From Alentia gelatinosa (Eukaryota > Annelida > Polychaeta > Phyllodocida > Polynoidae), in contig OX465579.1 of NCBI GenBank assembly GCA_950022655.1, positions 78,503,193 to 78,567,192 of the forward strand: a stretch of 64,000 nt of DNA, in the 5' to 3' direction. Numbering within the stretch: position 1 is the first letter of the stretch; each line of letters opens with the position of its first letter. Made by a program: the position numbers and the translations under genes. Of the stretch, positions 13,601-25,600 are shown piece after piece. Under the pieces are notes generated by a model that saw nothing but the letters and a program-made list of their open reading frames with translations, was not told the DNA's origin and ran no database searches.

Positions 13601-16600
13601 GAAGTGACACCAAAGGAAAAGTAAGGTTTATTTAGATTCTGTCTCAACAACCTGTAACTGCTACGGTTTTATATTTCTAAATTACTCCAAGAAGCTGGAG
13701 GAACCATTGGGGCTCGGTAAAACGTTTTAGTGTTTCCTATAAAGCTAGGCTTAAAACTCTGAAATCAAAAGCAAAATCTTTAAATTGGAAGTCTCTTCTG
13801 TGCTAGTCAGTGAGCACGTGGTCATCTCTTGTATATCCTGTTCAACTTTCAATGGTCACGATGTTGGGGTCATTCAAGTGTAATTCAAGTTCAGTTCCTC
13901 TTTCTTGAGAAACACATTGAGTCACTCAAGTTACACTCACCCGCCGCTGTTCCTTGGTAGGGTAGGGCACCACACCCTGGTGACACTCCTGTACGTGCCT
14001 GCTCACCCCTACCACCCATAAGTGGTATGTGCAGCCCGCCAGGAGCTGCTCAGTGATACCCCCTCCCAACCACACACTTACATCCACAATTGGGTGCTAA
14101 CGCCATATGCGTGCAGAATTCATGTTTTCATGTTAATTAGAACCCATTTAACCCAATAACCTGTATGACAAACATCCATGTTTTGTGTGTGTAGATGCAC
14201 CTATAGGAGTCTGGACTCTAACTACCCTCAATCTCTGAAGATTGAAACTTGGTTAGAGACTCTGTTGGGGGCGCTCTCTATACTTCACCCAGCACCAGTT
14301 ACCTTGTAAAACAAACATTCTCTGCTTTATTAAAGACTAGGGTGTAATTTTAATTGTAGCAGGTCCCCGTATTTTTGCAGTGTTATTTTGCTGCTAACAT
14401 GTGGCTAGTTTGGGTCGTTTCTTGGAGTATACATAGTTAACTTGAAGTGAATGGGTTTAACCCTTGCTGCACATGGTTAGCCTGTGGATGTGTAGAGTTT
14501 GTGCACTTTGTATTGACTCTTAGGAGTTGAAAAAATTTGGATTTATTTTTTAGATCCAATAATTGGAAAAATCATTGCGTCATACATTGATTTTTTATTG
14601 CATGCTTTTTGAGATCTCTGTATTCATTTAGATACAGGTATATTGTGGCAACTTGCTGTAATCAATATATTTGGTCTATCCATACCTCACTTTAAGGAAG
14701 GGAGGGGTACCAGATCTGGTATTTACAGTACAGAATCTGGTATTTACAGTACCCACTCTGCATTTATTTGTGGACTCCCTTGTATTTATTCTCTTCAATA
14801 TTATATCATCATATTGGTTGCCACGGTATCCCCAGGAAGTGATAATTCATTGCTTTGATGATTGGACCAGCACCTTACCTCTGAATATTTCAATAATTTG
14901 GTATCTAAAAAGAGATTATTTTGGAAATTCCATCCAGTAAATTACTAGATTATTAATTAACTCAGTATTTATCACAGCTTAATTGCTATATGAGATATTG
15001 ATTCATCATTTGGCCTCTAAATATCATTGTTACTCCAGGCCTGATTATTTTATCATTTTTTCATTTATTTTGGCCTGATAAATATAGTGGTGAGGTCTTT
15101 GGATTGTGTGGGAGGAAAAAGGTAAGATTACTACACACCCCACCGGGCTACACATATTGCTGACAGGAGAATATTTTGGGTTAAAGTTGACTTTAACTGA
15201 AACTATATTCATAAAAAGGTAAGTACTTTAACTCTTTCAATTTGTCAATTTTTTTCAAGTTCAAATAGTTTCTTCACTCACCCTGAAAATAGCACCACAT
15301 AAGGTAAGAATTTGGTAAATCCCTTTTATTACAGCATTATCCTCTAGCCCAAATTAGCAATATGGCTAACACAAATGGAGGGGCCTATCAGACCAAGGAT
15401 GAGTGGAGGGCTGAGGAACAATTGAGCATTGAGCATGGTTCCTCAAAGGGGGATGATGAGGAGGTGAACCCTCAAAGCAATGAACCCTCAAAGCAAATTC
15501 AAAAGAGTGGCCAGCAAAGGAGCACACAGAGTGATGCCCCAATCCACGGGGGTCACTGTGTGGATAATAGTGCATTGCTTGGTCGAATGATGGAAGCACT
15601 TACAATTTTCCTCAGTCAGCAAGCCAATTCCAAACCAAATCAAGATGTGCCCAGGGTGCCTGATTGTGATTGCAAATCAACTTCGGCAGATAGGCACCAC
15701 AGGGGCATAATATCCAAGGGGATTTACTGCCCACGGGCCCCCAAGGATGAAGGGTCGGAATGGGGCGAGAAAACTAGTGGGTATTGTGACTACCAGATGG
15801 AGCAAGAGACTGGTGGACATGTCTCGCCACCCAGACAATTATCAGAATTTTCACCAGCCTCAAACCCTGCACAACGTCGATTCTCTCACATCCGCTCACC
15901 CTCTCCACATTACCAAACATTGGGGTATCATTCCGAACGAGAAGCACCCAGTAGACTATACCATTCCCCATCTCAACACGCAGACCGATGGCAATCACCC
16001 GAACGGAGGTCGCCAACTACTGCATGCCATCCCCCCAACCAACATTACGAGCGGAGATATCGATCCCCATCAGGTCGCATACCCCAATTACACAGGCGAA
16101 GGTCACCATCCCCGGAGTCATACCAAATGCAATACCGATCACCCCACCAGAAGTACTCTTCACCAACAGCACCCTCTTCTTGTTCCCGTGCACCTGGTGT
16201 GAGATCCACATCCCCAGTGACTGGTTTGTCTAACCGTCAGTCACTCCAACAGAGATCTCCATCATTGCAAAGACCATTGTCTCCCCTGCCAGGCTCAATG
16301 CAAGGGCTGTCTTATCCTGAAGCAAGACAGGAGAGCAGGGGTACAAGAGGCCTTAGCGTAAAGCCAAGGGCATATGATGGAACAACACCCTGGGAAGAGT
16401 ACCGGAATTACTTTAAGCGGCTGGCACGGGTTAGTCGCTGGGATTCCAGCATGATGTTGGACATGCTCTCTGTGCAGCTGACTGGAGATGCCCAACGATT
16501 CATTGATGATGAGCCTCAGCAGGTGATCGAGAGCTTTGCACAGCTGGATGCAGCTCTACAGAGGCGTTTTGGGGTGCAGCAACATGTAGAGCTGAATCAG

Positions 16601-19600
16601 GCAGCTCTAGAGGCCAGGACACGCAAGCCAGGGGAGAGCCTAGAGGCACTCGAACCAGATCTAAGGCCCCTTGTGAAGCTGGCCCATCCTGAACTCGATC
16701 CAAATGGGGTCGAGATAATTGGTGTGACCCACTTTAAGAGAGCCATTGGAGATAAACTGTCCAAGGCAGTCCATAACGCCAAAGCTAGAGTCTCAGTGAG
16801 GCTGTGAAAGCAGCAGCTCACAAGGTGGCTTGGAAACCAGAGGCAAAAGCAGTGCCGAAAGTTAGGTTCAGGGGTACTAGCCCTGATTCGCTCCCGGATA
16901 GGCTGTCAAGGAGAGATGAAGTCTGGTGTGTGGGATGTGGTGACGTAGGGCATTGGCTATACCAGTGTCATAAGACTAGAGCCCCTAGTCCCAAGCCACA
17001 ACGAGGGTGCTATAACTGTGGGGATATTACCCATTTCCGTCGAGAGTGTCCCAGACCCAGGAGCTCAAGCCCAAATGATCAAAAATGCCATGCATGTGGA
17101 GGTTTGGGCCATTTTCAGCGTGACTGCCCACAAGCATCCAATAAGATAGGTGGCCGAGGCAGGTCTCCATCTCCTCATCCAAGGACGCAGTATGACAATA
17201 ATCATACAAAACACACAAGCCCACACAGAAGGAGTATGTCACCACGGGCTTACTCTCCTAATCAACCAGCGAATTCACCTTTACACACTGTCCCCTCCCC
17301 TACTGGCCATGACCAGGCCCATGTCAGAAACAACAGCTCTTGACAATCAGCAACACCAAGGCCCCGTGAGATGCGTGTAATAGTTAACATCAGGACCCCT
17401 GTTGGAGATGAGTCTGTATCAGCCCTGATTGATACAGGTGCTGAGATGTCCTTCTTAGGACAAGACTTACTGGCACGTCTCCGACAGCTAGGGGCAGAAC
17501 TAGACATACAAAGGTCTACCCACAAAGTATATGCAATCAATGGGACTCCAGTCAAAGTAGCATATAAAGTTGGATTGGAACTCCACACAAAGCTGGGGCC
17601 AACTTACCATCACTTCTTAACATCAGACATGGGACCAGAACTTGTGCTGGGTCACGACTTTTTGTCACGGTACCAGTGGGAGTGGAGTTGGGTTGACATG
17701 GACATCCGACTCCCTAGTGACATGGAACCTGGTGGAGGGCTACCCCTTCAACCAAGAGCAAGAACAGACCCTGACCTTTATCGGTTTGCAAACACCAGCT
17801 GTGAAGCGCATGAAATGATAGAGCTCTCCAAACGGACAGCTGCTAACCTCAATGACGAGCAGGTGGAACAGGTCCATGGACTCTTGAGGGAATTTCGTCA
17901 TATTTTTGCATGTGGTGGTGAAAAACTTGGCCAGACACACTTAAAAGAGCATGAGATCTGAACTGGGGATGCTCGTCCCATAAAGATACCACCAAGAAGG
18001 GTCCCAATACACACTGAGGATCTTGTAAAAGCGGAACTCACTAAGTTGATTGACCAGGGAATAATAACACCATCAGAGAGTCCCTGGTCGGCACCTATCG
18101 TGATGGTAAAGAAAAAGGATGGCACTCCTCGCATGTGTGTAGACTACAGGCAACTAAATGCTGTTACAGAAAAGGATGCATATCCACTACCCCACATAGA
18201 TGACTACCTCTCCAAACTTGGTGGTGCAGGTTGGTTTGCTACTCTCGATCTTGCCAGTGGGTACTGGCAGGTTGGTGTCAAGGCAGAAGATCGGCATAAA
18301 ACGGCATTCACAACCCCCTTTGGCCTTTATGAGTGGACTGTGATGCCTTTTGGCCTATGCAATGCCCCCTCAACTTTTGAGAGACTAATGGAGCATGTTC
18401 TGCGCAATGAGAAAGGCAAGGGAGTCTTGTTGTATCTTGACGATGTGATTGTGTTCAGCTCCACATTTGAGGGTCTACTGGAGAGACTATCAACTGTCTT
18501 CACCCATATAAGGGATGCTGGATTGAAGTTGAAGCCATCTAAATGTGAACTTTTCTGCAAGATAGTTCACTTTCTTGGGAATGCAGATGCCCTGTCTAGG
18601 ATTCCATGCCCTTTCCCCTGTGCCCAATGTGGCCAAGAACATGAAGATCCAGCACCTGTTAAGAGGAAGCCACGTAGCAGATCCAGTCCTCCGGTAATGA
18701 GCCGGACCAAGAACAGGAAAGATTCTGTCCAAGTGAAAACCCAGGCTGAAGGAGGCTTGCAGTTTCGGGCTGTCTCAACACGAAGAACCCTTGGGAGGCG
18801 TGGCCGTGGTCGTAAACGACACAAGGTTGAGGCAAGACCAATAGAGGTGATTGGAACAGCAGATGGGTGGAGCACGGAACAGCTGCTGAAATGCCAGGAG
18901 GATGATCATGTTCTTGGCGTGGTTCGTGCTTGGGGTACAATGAGGCCCCTAAGGGATTGCATAACACATGAGGGGCCTGAAGTAAAATACTATTGGGCCC
19001 AGTTTGAGAGGATCTACAAAAATGAGCAGGGCTTATTGTGTTACTGCTGGAGAGATAAGGAAGGCCAGGATACAGAGAGGATCCTTCTGTCCTTGTTGTA
19101 TCTTGACGATGTGATTGTGTTCAGCTCCACATTTGAGGGTCTACTGGAGAGACTATCAACTGTCTTCACCCATATAAGGGATGCTGGATTGAAGTTGAAG
19201 CCATCTAAATGTGAACTTTTCTGCAAGATAGTTCACTTTCTTGGGCATGTGGTCTCCCACGAAGGGGTGAGAACAGATCCTGCCAAGGTAGCTAAAGTAC
19301 AGGCTTGGCCCATACCACAGACCAAAAGAGATGTTCGGGCCTTCATTGGCCTAACCAGTTACTACAGGAGATTTGTAAAGGACTATGCATTAATTGCAGA
19401 ACCATTGCATCAGCTTTCAGGAAAAAATGCAATTTTTCAGTGGGGCCATGAACAAGATCTTGCATTTGGCAAGCTGAAAGAAGCCCTAACTTCTGGACCT
19501 ATCCTAGGTTATCCTGGAAGAGAAGGATTGTATATACTTGACACTGATGCCAGCAACTGTGGAATCAGGTCAGTGCTCTCACAGTTACAGGATGGAGAGG

Positions 19601-22600
19601 AGAAAGTTCTCTCGTATGGCAGCCGGGTCCTAGATGATGCTGAACGAAATTACTGTGTGACTCGAAGAGAGCTTCTGGCAGTAGTGTACTTTACAGAGAA
19701 GTACCGACATTATCTGTATGGAAAGAAGTTTCTCATCCGTACTGATCATGCAGCATTGCGATGGCTTCTCCAGTCAAAGAACCCAGAGGGCCAATTAGCT
19801 CGTTGGGTTGAGAGGCTTGCCCCATTTAACTATGACATAGCCCACCGGCCTGGTAAGGACCATGGAAATGCAGATGCCCTGTCTAGGATTCCATGCCCTT
19901 TCCCCTGTGCCCAATGTGGCCAAGAACATGAAGATCCAGCACCTGTTAAGAGGAAGCCACGTAGCAGATCCAGTCCTCCGGTAATGAGCCGGACCAAGAA
20001 CAGGAAAGATTCTGTCCAAGTGAAAACCCAGGCTGAAGGAGGCTTGCAGTTTCGGGCTGTCTCAACACGAAGAACCCTTGGGAGGCGTGGCCGTGGTCGT
20101 AAACGACACAAGGTTGAGGCAAGACCAATAGAGGTGATTGGAACAGCAGATGGGTGGAGCACGGAACAGCTGCTGAAATGCCAGGAGGATGATCATGTTC
20201 TTGGCGTGGTTCGTGCTTGGGGTACAATGAGGCCCCTAAGGGATTGCATAACACATGAGGGGCCTGAAGTAAAATACTATTGGGCCCAGTTTGAGAGGAT
20301 CTACAAAAATGAGCAGGGCTTATTGTGTTACTGCTGGAGAGATAAGGAAGGCCAGGATACAGAGAGGATCCTTCTGTCCTTGTTGTATCTTGACGATGTG
20401 ATTGTGTTCAGCTCCACATTTGAGGGTCTACTGGAGAGACTATCAACTGTCTTCACCCATATAAGGGATGCTGGATTGAAGTTGAAGCCATCTAAATGTG
20501 AACTTTTCTGCAAGATAGTTCACTTTCTTGGGCATGTGGTCTCCCACGAAGGGGTGAGAACAGATCCTGCCAAGGTAGCTAAAGTACAGGCTTGGCCCAT
20601 ACCACAGACCAAAAGAGATGTTCGGGCCTTCATTGGCCTAACCAGTTACTACAGGAGATTTGTAAAGGACTATGCATTAATTGCAGAACCATTGCATCAG
20701 CTTTCAGGAAAAAATGCAATTTTTCAGTGGGGCCATGAACAAGATCTTGCATTTGGCAAGCTGAAAGAAGCCCTAACTTCTGGACCTATCCTAGGTTATC
20801 CTGGAAGAGAAGGATTGTATATACTTGACACTGATGCCAGCAACTGTGGAATCAGGTCAGTGCTCTCACAGTTACAGGATGGAGAGGAGAAAGTTCTCTC
20901 GTATGGCAGCCGGGTCCTAGATGATGCTGAACGAAATTACTGTGTGACTCGAAGAGAGCTTCTGGCAGTAGTGTACTTTACAGAGAAGTACCGACATTAT
21001 CTGTATGGAAAGAAGTTTCTCATCCGTACTGATCATGCAGCATTGCGATGGCTTCTCCAGTCAAAGAACCCAGAGGGCCAATTAGCTCGTTGGGTTGAGA
21101 GGCTTGCCCCATTTAACTATGACATAGCCCACCGGCCTGGTAAGGACCATGGAAATGCAGATGCCCTGTCTAGGATTCCATGCCCTTTCCCCTGTGCCCA
21201 ATGTGGCCAAGAACATGAAGATCCAGCACCTGTTAAGAGGAAGCCACGTAGCAGATCCAGTCCTCCGGTAATGAGCCGGACCAAGAACAGGAAAGATTCT
21301 GTCCAAGTGAAAACCCAGGCTGAAGGAGGCTTGCAGTTTCGGGCTGTCTCAACACGAAGAACCCTTGGGAGGCGTGGCCGTGGTCGTAAACGACACAAGG
21401 TTGAGGCAAGACCAATAGAGGTGATTGGAACAGCAGATGGGTGGAGCACGGAACAGCTGCTGAAATGCCAGGAGGATGATCATGTTCTTGGCGTGGTTCG
21501 TGCTTGGGGTACAATGAGGCCCCTAAGGGATTGCATAACACATGAGGGGCCTGAAGTAAAATACTATTGGGCCCAGTTTGAGAGGATCTACAAAAATGAG
21601 CAGGGCTTATTGTGTTACTGCTGGAGAGATAAGGAAGGCCAGGATACAGAGAGGATCCTTCTGTCCTTGTTGTATCTTGACGATGTGATTGTGTTCAACT
21701 CCACATTTGAGGGTCTACTGGAGAGACTATCAACTGTCTTCACCCATATAAGGGATGCTGGATTGAAGTTGAAGCCATCTAAATGTGAACTTTTCTGCAA
21801 GATAGTTCACTTTCTTGGGCATGTGGTCTCCCACGAAGGGGTGAGAACAGATCCTGCCAAGGTAGCTAAAGTACAGGCTTGGCCCATACCACAGACCAAA
21901 AGAGATGTTCGGGCCTTCATTGGCCTAACCAGTTACTACAGGAGATTTGTAAAGGACTATGCATTAATTGCAGAACCATTGCATCAGCTTTCAGGAAAAA
22001 ATGCAATTTTTCAGTGGGGCCATGAACAAGATCTTGCATTTGGCAAGCTGAAAGAAGCCCTAACTTCTGGACCTATCCTAGGTTATCCTGGAAGAGAAGG
22101 ATTGTATATACTTGACACTGATGCCAGCAACTGTGGAATCGGGTCAGTGCTCTCACAGTTACAGGATGGAGAGGAGAAAGTTCTCTCGTATGGCAGCCGG
22201 GTCCTAGATGATGCTGAACGAAATTACTGTGTGACTCGAAGAGAGCTTCTGGCAGTAGTGTACTTTACAGAGAAGTACCGACATTATCTGTATGGAAAGA
22301 AGTTTCTCATCCGTACTGATCATGCAGCATTGCGATGGCTTCTCCAGTCAAAGAACCCAGAGGGCCAATTAGCTCGTTGGGTTGAGAGGCTTGCCCCATT
22401 TAACTATGACATAGCCCACCGGCCTGGTAAGGACCATGGAAATGCAGATGCCCTGTCTAGGATTCCATGCCCTTTCCCCTGTGCCCAATGTGGCCAAGAA
22501 CATGAAGATCCAGCACCTGTTAAGAGGAAGCCACGTAGCAGATCCAGTCCTCTGGTAATGAGCCGGACCAAGAACAGGAAAGATTCTGTCCAAGTGAAAA

Positions 22601-25600
22601 CCCAGGCTGAAGGAGGCTTGCAGTTTCGGGCTGTCTCAACACGAAGAACCCTTGGGAGGCGTGGCCGTGGTCGTAAACGACACAAGGTTGAGGCAAGACC
22701 AATAGAGGTGATTGGAACAGCAGATGGGTGGAGCAGGGAACAGCTGCTGAAATGCCAGGAGGATGATCATGTTCTTGGCGTGGTTCGTGCTTGGGGTACA
22801 ATGAGGCCCCTAAGGGATTGCATAACACATGAGGGGCCTGAAGTAAAATACTATTGGGCCCAGTTTGAGAGGATCTACAAAAATGAGCAGGGCTTATTGT
22901 GTTACTGCTGGAGAGATAAGGAAGGCCAGGATACAGAGAGGATCCTTCTGTCCTTGTTGTATCTTGACGATGTGATTGTGTTCAGCTCCACATTTGAGGG
23001 TCTACTGGAGAGACTATCAACTGTCTTCACCCATATAAGGGATGCTGGATTGAAGTTGAAGCCATCTAAATGTGAACTTTTCTGCAAGATAGTTCACTTT
23101 CTTGGGCATGTGGTCTCCCACGAAGGGGTGAGAACAGATCCTGCCAAGGTAGCTAAAGTACAGGCTTGGCCCATACCACAGACCAAAAGAGATGTTCGGG
23201 CCTTCATTGGCCTAACCAGTTACTACAGGAGATTTGTAAAGGACTATGCATTAATTGCAGAACCATTGCATCAGCTTTCAGGAAAAAATGCAATTTTTCA
23301 GTGGGGCCATGAACAAGATCTTGCATTTGGCAAGCTGAAAGAAGCCCTAACTTCTGGACCTATCCTAGGTTATCCTGGAAGAGAAGGATTGTATATACTT
23401 GACACTGATGCCAGCAACTGTGGAATCGGGTCAGTGCTCTCACAGTTACAGGATGGAGAGGAGAAAGTTCTCTTGTATGGCAGCCGGGTCCTAGATGATG
23501 CTGAACGAAATTACTGTGTGACTCGAAGAGAGCTTCTGGCAGTAGTGTACTTTACAGAGAAGTACCGACATTATCTGTATGGAAAGAAGTTTCTCATCCG
23601 TACTGATCATGCAGCATTGCGATGGCTTCTCCAGTCAAAGAACCCAGAGGGCCAATTAGCTCGTTGGGTTGAGAGGCTTGCCCCATTTAACTATGACATA
23701 GCCCACCGGCCTGGTAAGGACCATGGAAATGCAGATGCCCTGTCTAGGATTCCATGCCCTTTCCCCTGTGCCCAATGTGGCCAAGAACATGAAGATCCAG
23801 CACCTGTTAAGAGGAAGCCACGTAGCAGATCCAGTCCTCCGGTAATGAGCCGGACCAAGAACAGGAAAGATTCTGTCCAAGTGAAAACCCAGGCTGAAGG
23901 AGGCTTGCAGTTTCGGGCTGTCTCAACACGAAGAACCCTTGGGAGGCGTGGCCATGGTCGTAAACGACACAAGGTTGAGGCAAGACCAATAGAGGTGATT
24001 GGAACAGCAGATGGGTGGAGCAGGGAACAGCTGCTGAAATGCCAGGAGGATGATCATGTTCTTGGCGTGGTTCGTGCTTGGGGTACAATGAGGCCCCTAA
24101 GGGATTGCATAACACATGAGGGGCCTGAAGTAAAATACTATTGGGCCCAGTTTGAGAGGATCTACAAAAATGAGCAGGGCTTATTGTGTTACTGCTGGAG
24201 AGATAAGGAAGGCCAGGATACAGAGAGGATCCTTCTGTCCTTGTTGTATCTTGACGATGTGATTGTGTTCAGCTCCACATTTGAGGGTCTACTGGAGAGA
24301 CTATCAACTGTCTTCACCCATATAAGGGATGCTGGATTGAAGTTGAAGCCATCTAAATGTGAACTTTTCTGCAAGATAGTTCACTTTCTTGGGCATGTGG
24401 TCTCCCACGAAGGGGTGAGAACAGATCCTGCCAAGGTAGCTAAAGTACAGGCTTGGCCCATACCACAGACCAAAAGAGATGTTCGGGCCTTCATTGGCCT
24501 AACCAGTTACTACAGGAGATTTGTAAAGGACTATGCATTAATTGCAGAACCATTGCATCAGCTTTCAGGAAAAAATGCAATTTTTCAGTGGGGCCATGAA
24601 CAAGATCTTGCATTTGGCAAGCTGAAAGAAGCCCTAACTTCTGGACCTATCCTAGGTTATCCTGGAAGAGAAGGATTGTATATACTTGACACTGATGCCA
24701 GCAACTGTGGAATCGGGTCAGTGCTCTCACAGTTACAGGATGGAGAGGAGAAAGTTCTCTCGTATGGCAGCCGGGTCCTAGATGATGCTGAACGAAATTA
24801 CTGTGTGACTCGAAGAGAGCTTCTGGCAGTAGTGTACTTTACAGAGAAGTACCGACATTATCTGTATGGAAAGAAGTTTCTCATCCGTACTGATCATGCA
24901 GCATTGCGATGGCTTCTCCAGTCAAAGAACCCAGAGGGCCAATTAGCTCGTTGGGTTGAGAGGCTTGCCCCATTTAACTATGACATAGCCCACCGGCCTG
25001 GTAAGGACCATGGAAATGCAGATGCCCTGTCTAGGATTCCATGCCCTTTCCCCTGTGCCCAATGTGGCCAAGAACATGAAGATCCAGCACCTGTTAAGAG
25101 GAAGCCACGTAGCAGATCCAGTCCTCCGGTAATGAGCCGGACCAAGAACAGGAAAGATTCTGTCCAAGTGAAAACCCAGGCTGAAGGAGGCTTGCAGTTT
25201 CGGGCTGTCTCAACACGAAGAACCCTTGGGAGGCGTGGCCGTGGTCGTAAACGACACAAGGTTGAGGCAAGACCAATAGAGGTGATTGGAACAGCAGATG
25301 GGTGGAGCACGGAACAGCTGCTGAAATGCCAGGAGGATGATCATGTTCTTGGAGTGGTTCGTGCTTGGGGTACAATGAGGCCCCTAAGGGATTGCATAAC
25401 ACATGAGGGGCCTGAAGTAAAATACTATTGGGCCCAGTTTGAGAGGATCTACAAAAATGAGCAGGGCTTATTGTGTTACTGCTGGAGAGATAAGGAAGGC
25501 CAGGATACAGAGAGGATCCTTCTGCCCCGCAGTAGAGTCCCTGCGCTCCTCACTCTTCTGCATGACCATCCCACAGCAGGACACATGGGCCAGGAACGCA

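Noticed and set aside
15747..16233. Overlapping 151- and 81-codon plus-strand ORFs inside gag
   Set aside because: They lie in the low-complexity SPS/RSP-coding region, where alternative frames stay open by composition. The 481-codon gag frame is the coherent one.
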